Shown one piece after another: positions 1-9,054 of a stretch of 64,000 nucleotides of DNA. Location of the stretch: positions 1 to 64,000 of the forward strand of contig NZ_BAEV01000003.1 of assembly GCF_000246895.1 (NCBI RefSeq), written 5' to 3'. Below the pieces are notes generated by a model. It did no database searches. It saw only the letters and a program-made list of their open reading frames with translations, and was not told the DNA's origin. A program made the translations under genes and the position numbers. How positions within the stretch are numbered: position 1 is the stretch's first letter; each line of letters begins with the position of its first letter. This stretch comes from Clostridium arbusti SL206. GTDB lineage: Bacteria; Bacillota; Clostridia; Clostridiales; Clostridiaceae.

Positions 1-454
1 ACACGTAGTATACCTATGGTGGAACAAACTATTAAATCTTGAAACCTCAATAGATGCCACTAATTTAATAGAAAATTTACTTACTTATGTTAGTAAGTAT
101 CTTCTAAATAAAACTAATAAATACTCTATAATTGCTGAACAAATTAAAAAATATATTAAAAAAGATTATTTAAATAGTATAAGCATAAATAGTATTGCGG
201 ATAATCTTAGTTATACTCCAAATTATATAAGCTATGTTTTTAAACAAAATTTTGGACAAAATATTTCTGACTATATTATGGAATTAAAAATATCAAAAGC
301 AAAAGAACTGCTTATGGATATAAACAATAAAATATATAACATATCTGAAATCCTAGGTTTCAGTAATACTTCCTATTTTTGCAGTGTATTTAAAAAACAT
401 ACTTCATTAACTCCTAAAGAATATAGAGCAAAGAATATACTTAAAGATATATAG
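1..454 (+). CDS. AraC-type DNA-binding response regulator, C-terminal part
   Basis: The reading frame enters from the left edge and ends at TAG 452-454, giving about 150 residues without a start. The last 100 residues form a two-helix-turn-helix AraC/XylS domain: a first HTH around IADNLSYTPNYISYVFKQ and the typical second HTH with ISEILGFSNTSYFCSVFKK followed by the family ending TPKEYR. The part before it is helical linker, as in YesN-type response regulators; the receiver domain would lie outside the window. It converges on a sugar ABC transporter operon, and regulators of this type often control such operons with a partner sensor kinase. That link is inference. Confidence 0.85.
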   Translation, partial: HVVYLWWNKLLNLETSIDATNLIENLLTYVSKYLLNKTNKYSIIAEQIKKYIKKDYLNSISINSIADNLSYTPNYISYVFKQNFGQNISDYIMELKISKAKELLMDINNKIYNISEILGFSNTSYFCSVFKKHTSLTPKEYRAKNILKDI

Positions 455-477
455 TTATTATCACCAATTCAGATATA

Positions 478-526
478 AAAAAATTAGTCTCAGCATACAT
501 ACTTGAAATACTGAGACTAATTTTTA
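478..526. terminator. Bidirectional intrinsic terminator
   Basis: An inverted repeat with arms aaattagtctcag and ctgagactaattt is separated by about 17 bases and flanked by A-rich and T-rich tracts. It lies between the converging response regulator and ABC permease genes and can serve both. Confidence 0.8.
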
Positions 527-589
527 TTCATAATTAATGAATTCTACTTAAAGATATTTTATATTTCTATTAAACCTATATTACTAGCA

Positions 590-1417
590 TTAATTCTTTG
601 AACCAGTACTTGCTATTCCCTGTATAAATTGTTTCTGGAATATTATAAATAATATAAGCATTGGCCATATAGCTATCATTGAACCAGCCATTAGCTGAGG
701 AAAGTTTGTTGAATATTGACCTTGAAGCGATGCAAGACCTGATGCTAAAGGCATCTTATCTATTGATGTATTTACTATTAAAGGCCACATTAAGTCTTTC
801 CAAGAAAATAATGCAGTAAATATTCCAATTGCAACTAAACCTGACTTTGTTAATGGCAACATTATTTTATAAAATATCTGCCATCTGCTGCATCCATCTA
901 GTACTGCTGCTTCTTCTAATTCAACGGGGATCCCTATAAAAAACTGTCTTAGTAGGAATGTACCAAAAGCACTTACAACTCCAGGTACTACCAATGCTCC
1001 TACAGAGTTTAATAAACCGAGTTTTGAAACTATAAGATACTGTGGAATAATGAATATTTGTCCTGGAATCATCATCTGTATAAGTATTATCATAAAGAAA
1101 ATATTCTTTCCCGGAAACTCTATTCTGGCAAAGGCATAAGCTGCCATAGCACTAAAAAAAACTGAGAATATAATTCTAAAAAGCATCATAAGGAACGTAT
1201 TTGCATAAAAAGCTGCAAAAGGCAACTGATGCCAAACATCACTATAGTTACTGACGTTAAAAATTTTAGGAATAAGTGTAGGTGGAATCTGTGTTGATTC
1301 CGTAAGAGTTTTCAATGAAGTTATTAACATCCATAAAAATGGAAGTAGCATTGCAAAAGCTCCTATTATTAATACAATGTGAACAATAATATTTGATTTT
1401 GAGTTATTATTTCCCAT
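590..1417 (-). CDS. ABC sugar transporter permease (MalG/LacG type)
   Basis: 275 residues with about six hydrophobic segments, typical of the second permease of carbohydrate uptake transporters of the CUT1 family. The EAA loop that contacts the ATPase is seen as ELEEAAVLDGCSRWQIFYKI near residue 180. The start follows GGAGGTGTAAACT. It is the last gene of a three-gene minus-strand operon: binding lipoprotein, permease, permease. No ATPase is present, so a shared MsmK-type ATPase elsewhere is likely, as is usual for this family. The substrate is probably a galactoside-type oligosaccharide, inferred only from the nearby alpha-galactosidase. Confidence 0.9.
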   Translation of the reverse strand: MGNNNSKSNIIVHIVLIIGAFAMLLPFLWMLITSLKTLTESTQIPPTLIPKIFNVSNYSDVWHQLPFAAFYANTFLMMLFRIIFSVFFSAMAAYAFARIEFPGKNIFFMIILIQMMIPGQIFIIPQYLIVSKLGLLNSVGALVVPGVVSAFGTFLLRQFFIGIPVELEEAAVLDGCSRWQIFYKIMLPLTKSGLVAIGIFTALFSWKDLMWPLIVNTSIDKMPLASGLASLQGQYSTNFPQLMAGSMIAIWPMLILFIIFQKQFIQGIASTGSKN

Positions 1418-1436
1418 AGTTTACACCTCCATAAGA

Positions 1437-2354
1437 TTAATCATAGTGAACCCATTTTTTCTGCAATTTAAGTTGTAATACAGTTACTACCAATATTATT
1501 GCCAATAAAAGTGTTACTATAGTTGAACCATATCCTTTGTCATTCATAACAAAAGAATATTTATAGAAAAGATATACCAGCGATTGTGTAGATTGTAATG
1601 CTGCATTTGTTCTGTCAACCATCATGAATATCAAATCGAATATCTGAAGTCCTCCGATTATAGATGTAACAACTACAAAGAACATAGTTGGTGATACCAG
1701 TGGAAATGTAATGCTGAAGAATCTTCTGATTGGACCTGCACCATCTATTTCAGCTGCTTCATAAAAAGTCTTAGGAATCTCCTGTAAACCTGCAAGTAAA
1801 ATTATCATATTATATCCCAAAACGCTCCATATCCCAACTATAATTATTGATAAAAGAGAGAGTTTAGGATCAGAAAGCCATCTTGGTCCTTGTATACCTA
1901 CCAGAGATAATAAATAATTAAACAGTCCATATTCTGAGTTGTAAAGCCATTTCCAAACCATAGCTATAGCAGCTGGAGCTGAAACTACCGGTAGAAAATA
2001 AATTACACGATATATAGTTTTCCCCTTAATGTTTGCATTTAAAAGTACAGCAATAACTAAAGAAAGAATAACACCAATCGGAACAGAAACTATAGTATAT
2101 TTAAGTGTATTCAAGGTCGCCTGCCATACTTCAGGATCATCAAATAATTTTTTATAATTGCTTAATCCACTCCACTGCATCTGACTAAAACCATCTACTG
2201 TATTGAAGCTCAAAATAATAGTCTGAATCAGTGGCCATATATTTAAAACAATAAGTCCTATTATTGTAGGTGCTATCATGATATAAGCCCATTTATAGTC
2301 CTGAAACTTTCTTGAAGTCTGCTTTTTTTCCGAAACTTTGCCCACAGCTTTCAT
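1437..2354 (-). CDS. ABC sugar transporter permease (MalF/LacF type)
   Basis: 305 residues from the chosen ATG at 2354, which has a strong ribosome binding site (GAAGGAGGAG, 5 bases away). The open frame extends 25 codons further upstream, but no such site is seen there. Six or so membrane segments are visible, and the cytoplasmic EAA loop reads FYEAAEIDGAGPIRRFFSIT. It is the partner of the permease downstream and is separated from it by about 20 bases, so the two are almost certainly co-transcribed and form the membrane channel of a CUT1 sugar importer. Confidence 0.9.
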   Translation of the reverse strand: MKAVGKVSEKKQTSRKFQDYKWAYIMIAPTIIGLIVLNIWPLIQTIILSFNTVDGFSQMQWSGLSNYKKLFDDPEVWQATLNTLKYTIVSVPIGVILSLVIAVLLNANIKGKTIYRVIYFLPVVSAPAAIAMVWKWLYNSEYGLFNYLLSLVGIQGPRWLSDPKLSLLSIIIVGIWSVLGYNMIILLAGLQEIPKTFYEAAEIDGAGPIRRFFSITFPLVSPTMFFVVVTSIIGGLQIFDLIFMMVDRTNAALQSTQSLVYLFYKYSFVMNDKGYGSTIVTLLLAIILVVTVLQLKLQKKWVHYD

Positions 2355-2445
2355 TTTTACTCCTCCTTCTATCATAACTGATAAGTTTATTAGTATTTTA
2401 GTTGTAGTAATTGGTGCAAAATACATCAATTACTACATTAATTAA

Positions 2446-3723
2446 TTATTTCTTTTCTGCAGCTAAGAGATCATTCATCTGTTTAGAAATCTGACTAGTT
2501 CCTTGATCTACAGAAAGCTGTCCACTAAATACTCTTGTCATTGTTTCATTTTGAATTGGATACCATTTTGCCTTTGATTCTGAATTAGGGAATACAACAC
2601 CATATTCAAGCATTTCCGGATATACTTTTACATTGAAATTGCTGAAAGCATTTACCCATGAATCTTCTGTACCCTTATAAGCTGGTATTGCTGCACCTTT
2701 TTCTCCGTGAATAGTATTGGCTTCTTTACTTCCTAAGTACTCCAAGAACTTCCATGCTTCTTCTGGATGTTTAGTCTTTGCAGAAACAGAATTTGCTAGT
2801 CCATTATAGATAGTTGCTCTTACTTTTCCCTTAGGCATAACGGCTACGTTACAATTTTTTGCAACGTAATCATTTGAGTTGAATTCACTTACCATCCATG
2901 ACCCAAATAACCCCATAGCAGCTTTTCCTGATTCAAAATATTGAGTAAATGTTGTGTCTGCAATTTGCTGTTGAGTTGGAGAAACTTTATATTTCCTACT
3001 TAAATCAACATCCCATTGTATAGCTTCTTTTGTTGCTGGTAAATCGAAACCTGATTTTGTTTTATCTGGTGAAAGTATATATCCTTGATTTTGATAAACA
3101 AAATTGTAATATCCTTGTTCGTCATCTGCAGGAGCTACAAATCCATATACTCCCTTTGAAGAATCAGTTAATTTCTGTGCAACCTCTAAAAGTTTATTCC
3201 AGTCCCAAGTATCATCTGGATAAGCTATGCCCTTTGCATCAAACATAGCTTTGTTATACCATAATCCTATAGTTCCATAATCTTTTGGCATTGCATAATA
3301 TTTTCCTTTAACAGTATAAGTATCTACAAGACCTTCTGGAAAATTACTCATTGATGCTTCTTTGCTACTCTTTATTTTATCAGTTATATCCATTAACATA
3401 TTGCCATTTGCATATTTCAGATATTGATTTGAATGCATCCAAAATACATCTGGCATTGTTCCACTAGAAGCCCCTGCATCTAATTTTGTCCAATACTGAT
3501 CCCATGGTGTTACCTCTACTTTTACAGTAATATTAGGATTTTTCTTGTGGAAGGCATCTGCTATAGCCTGCATTCCTGCTTGCTGATTTTTATCCCAAAT
3601 TGAATAAGTAAGCGTTACATTTCCTCCTGAAGAACTACTAGATCCTCCACAGCCTGCAAAAACAGACATCGTTATTACAAGACCCAGTGCAATAGCAGCA
3701 ATCTTTTTAAATTTTTTTCTCAT
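2446..3723 (-). CDS. Extracellular sugar-binding lipoprotein (family 1 solute-binding protein)
   Basis: 425 residues. The N-terminus is a lipoprotein signal: KK-rich start, hydrophobic core and lipobox ending FAGC with the lipidated cysteine at residue 25, followed by a Gly/Ser linker. The body matches the bacterial family 1 carbohydrate-binding fold (for example YAMPKDYGTIGLWYNKAMFD and GKAAMGLFGSW). It captures the substrate outside the membrane for the two permeases downstream. It is the first gene of the operon, with a long leader of about 150 bases from the predicted promoter. The exact sugar cannot be read from the sequence. Confidence 0.92.
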   Translation of the reverse strand: MRKKFKKIAAIALGLVITMSVFAGCGGSSSSSGGNVTLTYSIWDKNQQAGMQAIADAFHKKNPNITVKVEVTPWDQYWTKLDAGASSGTMPDVFWMHSNQYLKYANGNMLMDITDKIKSSKEASMSNFPEGLVDTYTVKGKYYAMPKDYGTIGLWYNKAMFDAKGIAYPDDTWDWNKLLEVAQKLTDSSKGVYGFVAPADDEQGYYNFVYQNQGYILSPDKTKSGFDLPATKEAIQWDVDLSRKYKVSPTQQQIADTTFTQYFESGKAAMGLFGSWMVSEFNSNDYVAKNCNVAVMPKGKVRATIYNGLANSVSAKTKHPEEAWKFLEYLGSKEANTIHGEKGAAIPAYKGTEDSWVNAFSNFNVKVYPEMLEYGVVFPNSESKAKWYPIQNETMTRVFSGQLSVDQGTSQISKQMNDLLAAEKK

Positions 3724-3879
3724 TTTAAATCCCCTCTCTTATTCAAAATTAATTTAAAATTATAGATATCTTTTACTTAATACTTTTATGAACCCCCTCA
3801 TAAATTCTAATCATTTAGTGCGTAATTAAAGTAAAGTATAAACATGTTTTACTTATATTTTACTTATGTTTACGTTTAC

Positions 3880-3904
3880 ATTATATCAGAAAACGTTTTC
3901 CAAT
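3880..3904 (-). promoter_or_regulatory. Extended -10 promoter overlapped by a cre/LacI-like operator
   Basis: On the minus strand TGATATAAT gives an extended -10 element (-10 hexamer at 3880-3885). Directly upstream, in the spacer, is the perfect palindrome GAAAACGTTTTC (3889-3900), which fits the core of CcpA cre and other LacI-family operators. Its position would block RNA polymerase, so repression by CcpA or a local LacI-type protein is likely. It faces the sugar transporter operon. No good -35 box is seen. Confidence 0.6.
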
Positions 3905-4466
3905 TACATATTAAATTTCTACTATTAATTATAACTTTCTACGAAAAATCTGTATGCGTATATATACTAATCCCCTTCATATCAAGTTCTAGTGTAAATA
4001 ATTCTCTAATAATTAAATATTTTTTCAGTTCATATACAAGTTGCAATATGGGAGGTAAAGCTTTACTAAATGTATATATATAATAAATGTATTTAGTATT
4101 ATAATTTCTCTCTCAGATTTAGTTATATTTACTAAACATATATGTATAATAAATATTATAATTAATAACTTTTCAATTTTACTTTAAATCATATAGCAAA
4201 TATGTTAAAATTACTATAAAAAACCTTTTCTTACATTAAATTAGAGTAATACAATTTATATGTTCAAATTTAATCATTATCTACTTGTTGTCAACAATTA
4301 CACATGAATAGATTTAGGCAATTAAAAATTGAAATTTTATCTCAGTTAATTCTAGTAAAATTTCAGTAATTATCTTTGCTGAAAGCTATATATAGCTTTA
4401 CTGTTAATTCACCTTACTTAAGATTAAAATATTATTAATGATAAATTATTAAAGGGGCATTGCACT
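3905..4466. other. Gene-free AT-rich divergent region
   Basis: Together with the operator region this forms a gap of over 700 bases between the transporter operon and the epimerase-like gene. I see no credible coding frame; a 79-codon frame at 3844-4083 has no ribosome binding site. The stretch holds the inverted repeat TTGTTGTCAACAA at 4285-4297, a possible operator for the rightward gene, and otherwise only AT-rich sequence. Confidence 0.5.
4285..4297 (+). promoter_or_regulatory. Possible operator (13-base inverted repeat)
   Basis: TTGTTGTCAACAA is a perfect palindrome around a central T. It lies about 170 bases before the epimerase-like gene. It is a candidate site only; no known regulator motif is matched with confidence. 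Confidence 0.3.
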
Positions 4467-5408
4467 ATGATTTACGAAAATACTTTTAAAAACATGAATT
4501 CAATTACATTAGAAAATGATGAATTGAAAGTAATTGTTATTCCAGATTTAGGAGGTAAACTTATTTCTCTTTATAATAAATTAACCAAATTTGAATTGTT
4601 ATTTCAAAATAAAAAAAGTGAATACAAAAAACCAGAATTAAATTCTGATTTTGCTTCTTTTGATGCATCAGGTTTTGATGATGCTTTTCCAACTATAGAC
4701 TCCTCTAAAGTACAATACCAAGGTAAAGAAGTTTTATATCCAGATCACGGTGAAATATGGAGTTCTTCTTTTGATTATAGATTTATAGATGAATACCTTG
4801 AATTAACCTTTTCAAGCTCTATTCTACCCTACACTTATAAAAAACTAATTCACCTTGAAAATAATGTTGTTAAAATAAAATATAACATAGTGAACACAGG
4901 TAACTCACCCTTCCCTTGCATTTGGGCCATGCATTGCTTAGTGAATTGCAGTGAAGATGTTGAATTATCATTTCCTAAAGATACAACTGAAATTATAAAT
5001 GTTCATGAAAGTAGTATACTAGGCAAAAAAAACTCAATACACAAATATCCTGTAACTAAAACTTTAGCTAATAAAGATTATAAATTGAATAGAATTGGTA
5101 GTAGTTCTTTAAACAAAACTGAAAAATATTATGTAAACGGTATAATTAACGAAGGTGAGTGTTCTATATATTATCCTAGTAACTCTTCACTCTTTACCAT
5201 AAATTTTGATAAAAACAAACTGCCCTATCTTGGTTTTTGGGTTACTGAAGGCGGTTTTAGAGGTGATTACAATTGTGCTCTTGAACCTACAAATGGCTTT
5301 TATGATGATATAGATACTGCCAAAAGTAACAATAACTTATATTATTTAAAACCAAAAGAGCCACTTAATTTTGAAATTTCACTGGAGTTAAAAAAAGTAG
5401 ATGAATGA
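4467..5408 (+). CDS. Aldose 1-epimerase (galactose mutarotase) family protein
   Basis: 313 residues of the galactose-mutarotase fold: an early GGKLISLYN strand, YPDHGEIWSS with the His expected near the active site, and CIWAMHCLVNC with a second His. The late strand GFWVTEGGF and the acidic ALEPTNGFYDD also fit. The start follows AAAGGGGC. Members interconvert alpha and beta anomers of galactose or related sugars, or bind oligosaccharides. Next to a sugar importer and an alpha-galactosidase, handling the released galactose is the natural reading. It belongs to the divergent branch of the family rather than classical GalM, so the substrate is uncertain. Confidence 0.75.
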   Translation: MIYENTFKNMNSITLENDELKVIVIPDLGGKLISLYNKLTKFELLFQNKKSEYKKPELNSDFASFDASGFDDAFPTIDSSKVQYQGKEVLYPDHGEIWSSSFDYRFIDEYLELTFSSSILPYTYKKLIHLENNVVKIKYNIVNTGNSPFPCIWAMHCLVNCSEDVELSFPKDTTEIINVHESSILGKKNSIHKYPVTKTLANKDYKLNRIGSSSLNKTEKYYVNGIINEGECSIYYPSNSSLFTINFDKNKLPYLGFWVTEGGFRGDYNCALEPTNGFYDDIDTAKSNNNLYYLKPKEPLNFEISLELKKVDE

Positions 5409-5460
5409 ATGAAATATACAAAGTTAGCCCTTATTTAATACATCTTCCACATATTTTTTA

Positions 5461-5506
5461 AATTCATCATAATATATTATTGTATTATATTATGGTGAAT
5501 TCATTT
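5461..5506. terminator. Intrinsic terminator after the epimerase-like gene
   Basis: Arms aattcatcataatat (5461-5475) and atattatggtgaatt (5487-5501) pair with one G-T, followed by a short T run. It follows the plus-strand gene. Confidence 0.65.
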
Positions 5507-5633
5507 TTGTAAATTTGTCTTTTTACAACAAAAAAGCAAAAGCAACCCCTTATGTATTAAGATTTTGCTCTTATTTAATTAATTCCACATAACTGCTATT
5601 CTATTAAATACCCAATTTTCTAAAATCACAGAT

Positions 5634-6482
5634 CTAAGATCCAATTCTCTCAAAATGACTTTCTCTATAAGCTTTTGGTGATATTCCCATGGCTTTTTTA
5701 AATATTTTTGAAAACCCCAGAGGATCATTATACCCTACAGAACGGGATATATCACTTATTGTAAGTGTAGAATTCTTCATGAGTTCACAAGCCTTGTTCA
5801 TCCTAAACTGTATCAAATATTGTTGTGGCGAAATTCCTATATTCTCTTTGAAAAAATTACTAAAATAATTTTTATTAAGTCCTATATTTTTTGCCATTTC
5901 AGGTACAGTTATATTCCTTGAAAAGTTAGTCTCAATAAAATCCAAAGTTTTTTTAATATATAATTCCTTATAATTGCTATCTATAATTCTGCTGTCAGGA
6001 GATTTTTCAATTAATTCAGATAGAAAAATTGACAACAGTCCCTGCAACCTCAATTCTTTTCCATTCTTTAAAACTGATGCTTTTCTCATACCCTCAAAAC
6101 AATTTTTAACTAAGTCTTCTTCTTCACATTGAAATATTGGATTATCTTCATCTAAATTAGCTAATTTAAGATAATTTTTAGCCTTAATTCCCTTAAAACC
6201 AACCCAAGTATATACCCACGGTTCATTTTTATCAGCTTCATAATAAGTGATAGTGTCTGGACATATGAGAAATCCTTGATTTCTTTCTAATCTATATTCT
6301 TTATCCTTAACACGAAAAGTACCTTTTCCCTCTAATATAAAATGTATTAAATAATGATCTCTTACTGCCGGGCCAAAAAAATAGGAAGGCTTACATTTTT
6401 CCATACCACATTGATACACTATAAGATCAAATCCTTCTTTATTAACTGTTGAAAAGAATGTTATTTCTCTTTTAAATTCCAT
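5634..6482 (-). CDS. AraC family transcriptional regulator with cupin sensor domain
   Basis: 282 residues from the ATG at 6482, chosen because AGGAGA sits 7-8 bases upstream; an alternative start six codons earlier lacks a site. The N-terminal half is a sugar-sensing cupin-like domain (YFFGPAVRDHYLIHFILEGK, FLICPDTITYYEAD). The C-terminal 100 residues are the double HTH: MAKNIGLNKNYFSNFFKE and ISRSVGYNDPLGFSKIFKK, ending SPKAYR. It is transcribed away from the alpha-galactosidase gene, from which it is separated by 200 bases, so it likely activates that gene in response to an alpha-galactoside or its product. MsmR/RafR-type regulators behave this way. Confidence 0.88.
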   Translation of the reverse strand: MEFKREITFFSTVNKEGFDLIVYQCGMEKCKPSYFFGPAVRDHYLIHFILEGKGTFRVKDKEYRLERNQGFLICPDTITYYEADKNEPWVYTWVGFKGIKAKNYLKLANLDEDNPIFQCEEEDLVKNCFEGMRKASVLKNGKELRLQGLLSIFLSELIEKSPDSRIIDSNYKELYIKKTLDFIETNFSRNITVPEMAKNIGLNKNYFSNFFKENIGISPQQYLIQFRMNKACELMKNSTLTISDISRSVGYNDPLGFSKIFKKAMGISPKAYRESHFERIGS

Positions 6483-6594
6483 ATAAAAGTCTCCTGTCAA
6501 TAGAATAAATAAAATTTATATCTTAGATTATACCATATTTATCTTATATTTATCCATTTCATTTATTTATAATAAATTTATAATTATTAGTATA

Positions 6595-6606
6595 GCAAAC
6601 GTTTTC
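6595..6606. promoter_or_regulatory. cre/LacI-like operator before the alpha-galactosidase
   Basis: GCAAACGTTTTC differs from the palindrome at 3889-3900 at one position. It lies in the divergent region between the AraC regulator and the alpha-galactosidase. Shared sites of this form point to joint carbon catabolite control of importer and hydrolase. Confidence 0.5.
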
Positions 6607-6683
6607 TTTTATTTGAATTTAATTATGAACTGAGTAATCCAAATAATTATTCAGTTACATATCATATGGAGGTATTATAAATT

Positions 6684-8873
6684 ATGAGTATTGTTTATGA
6701 TGAAAATACAAGATCATTTCACCTTAAGGCTGGAAACAGCAGTTATATACTACAAATACATGATGAAAATTATTTAGCTCATCTTTACTGGGGAAGAAAG
6801 CTAAAAAAATTTAATACTGAATTGCTATCACTTAAACGAAGAGGATCTTTTTCACCAAATCCTGATCCTAATAATGAATTACTATCACTTGACACATTAC
6901 CTCAGGAATATCCCTCTTATGGAACTAGTGATTTCAGAGTACCTGCATATTCAGTTCAGCTGGAAAATGGCTCTACTATAACTGATTTAAGATATGATTC
7001 TCATAAAATTATAAAAGGCAAGCCAAAGCTTGAGAACCTACCTGCTACCTATGTAGAAAATGATGATGAAGCTGATACTTTAGAAATAGTATTATATGAT
7101 TCATTAATAGGTCTCAAAGCAATTTTATCTTATACAGCTTATGAAAAATATGATGCTATTACAAGAAATGTACGTTTTATAAATAGCGGTAATACAAAAT
7201 TAAAGTTACTCAGTGCTTTAAGTACAAGTGTTGATTTTGACAATTGTACTTATGATTTTATGCATCTTCATGGATCTTGGGCAAGAGAAAGACAAATTGA
7301 AAGAACTCCTCTTATAAATGGTAATCAATCTGTTGAAAGCAGACGTGGTGCAAGTAGTCATCAACATAACCCATTTATTGCACTTCTAAGTAAGGATGCT
7401 ACAGAAGAGCATGGTGATGTATATGGTTTCAATTTAGTTTATAGCGGAAATTTTATAGCTCAGGCAGAAGTTGATCAATATAAAACTACCAGAGTATCTA
7501 TTGGTATAAATCCTTTCGACTTCTCTTGGGTTTTAGAACCTAATGAGACTTTCCAAACTCCAGAAACTGTAATGGTTTATTCCTCAAATGGTATAGGTGA
7601 AATGTCCAGAACTTATCATAAACTCTATCGTAGTAGATTATGTAGAGGAAATTTCAGAGATACGACAAGACCTGTTCTTGTTAACAATTGGGAAGCAACT
7701 TACTTTGACTTCAATGCAGAAAAAATAGAAAACATTGCTAGCGTTGCTAAAGAACTTGGTATTGAGCTCTTTGTACTGGATGATGGTTGGTTTGGAAAAA
7801 GAGACAACGATGATTGTTCCCTAGGAGATTGGATAGCTGATTCAAAAAAACTTCCTGAAGGTTTAGATGATTTAGCAAATAGGATAAATAAATTAGATTT
7901 AAAGTTCGGCTTGTGGTTTGAACCTGAAATGGTATCTCCTGACAGTGATTTATATAGGTCTCACCCAGATTGGTGTCTTCATGTACCAGACCGAAGACGT
8001 ACACAGGCAAGACAACAGCTTATATTAGATCTTTCAAGAGAAGATGTGTGTGAATACATTATAAGATCAGTATCAGACATTTTAAGTACTGTTAATGTAG
8101 AATATGTTAAATGGGATATGAACAGAAATATGACAGAAATCGGTTCAGAGTATTTACCTCCTGAAAGACAAAGAGAAACAGCTCACAGATATATCCTTGG
8201 ACTTTATAAAATTTACGAAAAGCTCACTACAAATTTTCCAAATATACTTTTTGAAGGCTGCTCTGGCGGCGGCGGCCGTTTTGATGCAGGCATACTCTAT
8301 TATATGCCTCAGATTTGGACTAGTGATGATACAGATGCAGTAGAGAGATTAAAAATTCAGTATGGTACAAGTATAGTTTATCCTATCAGTACTATGGGCT
8401 CTCACGTTTCAGCAGTTCCAAATCATCAGGTTCATAGAAACACTCCTCTGAAAATGAGGGGAGATGTAGCTATGTCTGGCAACTTTGGATACGAACTTGA
8501 TCTTACAAAATTTTCTGAGGAAGAAAAGGAAATTGTAAAAAATCAAGTTGAAGAATATAAATCTCTTAGAGAACTAATCCAATTTGGTGATATGTATAGA
8601 CTTATAAGTCCTTTTGAAAATGATGAGGCTGCTTGGATGGTTGTTTCAGAGGACAAAACACAAGCTTTCGTTGCATATTTTAGAGTATTAGGGACTCCAA
8701 ATGAACCTATAAGTAAAATATATTTTAGAGGTTTAGATCCTAATAAAGATTACTCCATTGAAGGAAAAGAAGGTGTTTTTTCTGGAGATGAATTAATGTA
8801 TGCAGGACTTACTATTCCAGATTTAGAAGGTGACTATCAAAGTATTACTTGGGTATTAAAGAGCACTATTTAA
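6684..8873 (+). CDS. Alpha-galactosidase, glycoside hydrolase family 36
   Basis: 729 residues, the usual length for intracellular GH36 enzymes, with no signal peptide. The N-terminal beta-sandwich is followed by the TIM barrel. The nucleophile is the Asp of YVKWDMNRN (about residue 478), the acid/base is in WTSDDTDA (about 548), and substrate-binding segments FVLDDGWFGKRDND and CSGGGGRFD are intact. It releases terminal alpha-1,6-galactose from melibiose, raffinose or stachyose in the cytoplasm, which fits the adjacent ABC importer. The start follows GGAGGTATTATAAATT. Expression is probably controlled by the divergent AraC protein and by the operator at 6595-6606. Confidence 0.95.
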   Translation: MSIVYDENTRSFHLKAGNSSYILQIHDENYLAHLYWGRKLKKFNTELLSLKRRGSFSPNPDPNNELLSLDTLPQEYPSYGTSDFRVPAYSVQLENGSTITDLRYDSHKIIKGKPKLENLPATYVENDDEADTLEIVLYDSLIGLKAILSYTAYEKYDAITRNVRFINSGNTKLKLLSALSTSVDFDNCTYDFMHLHGSWARERQIERTPLINGNQSVESRRGASSHQHNPFIALLSKDATEEHGDVYGFNLVYSGNFIAQAEVDQYKTTRVSIGINPFDFSWVLEPNETFQTPETVMVYSSNGIGEMSRTYHKLYRSRLCRGNFRDTTRPVLVNNWEATYFDFNAEKIENIASVAKELGIELFVLDDGWFGKRDNDDCSLGDWIADSKKLPEGLDDLANRINKLDLKFGLWFEPEMVSPDSDLYRSHPDWCLHVPDRRRTQARQQLILDLSREDVCEYIIRSVSDILSTVNVEYVKWDMNRNMTEIGSEYLPPERQRETAHRYILGLYKIYEKLTTNFPNILFEGCSGGGGRFDAGILYYMPQIWTSDDTDAVERLKIQYGTSIVYPISTMGSHVSAVPNHQVHRNTPLKMRGDVAMSGNFGYELDLTKFSEEEKEIVKNQVEEYKSLRELIQFGDMYRLISPFENDEAAWMVVSEDKTQAFVAYFRVLGTPNEPISKIYFRGLDPNKDYSIEGKEGVFSGDELMYAGLTIPDLEGDYQSITWVLKSTI

Positions 8874-8877
8874 TTAT

Positions 8878-8922
8878 AAAAAGACATATAGATTTAATTT
8901 ACAAAATCTATATGTCTTTTTA
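8878..8922. terminator. Intrinsic terminator of the alpha-galactosidase gene
   Basis: Arms aaaaagacatatagattt and aaatctatatgtcttttt are perfectly paired around about 10 bases, starting four bases after the stop codon. Confidence 0.9.
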
Positions 8923-8990
8923 TTGTCTGGATAACTAATAAGAACTTTAGCGACATCAAAAATACCATCACTTTTCAAGTAATAAAACAC

Positions 8991-9050
8991 AAAAATAGAA
9001 ATACCCCTAATATGCTCCATCAAACAGCATATCAGGGATATTTCTATTTT
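8991..9050 (-). terminator. Intrinsic terminator of the galactonate operon
   Basis: A long hairpin with arms of about 25 bases (8991-9015 and 9026-9050) is nearly perfect and ends in a T run on the minus strand. It lies immediately after the stop codon of the dehydratase gene, the last gene of the operon. Confidence 0.85.
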
Positions 9051-9054
9051 CTAG

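Noticed and set aside
3844-4083. 79-codon frame in the leader before the epimerase-like gene
   Set aside because: No ribosome binding site, hydrophobic low-complexity sequence, and it runs across the operator region.
5530-5573. Hairpin after the AraC gene as a terminator
   Set aside because: The pairing AGCAAAA/TTTTGCT with a long loop is too weak to call, although a T run follows on the minus strand.
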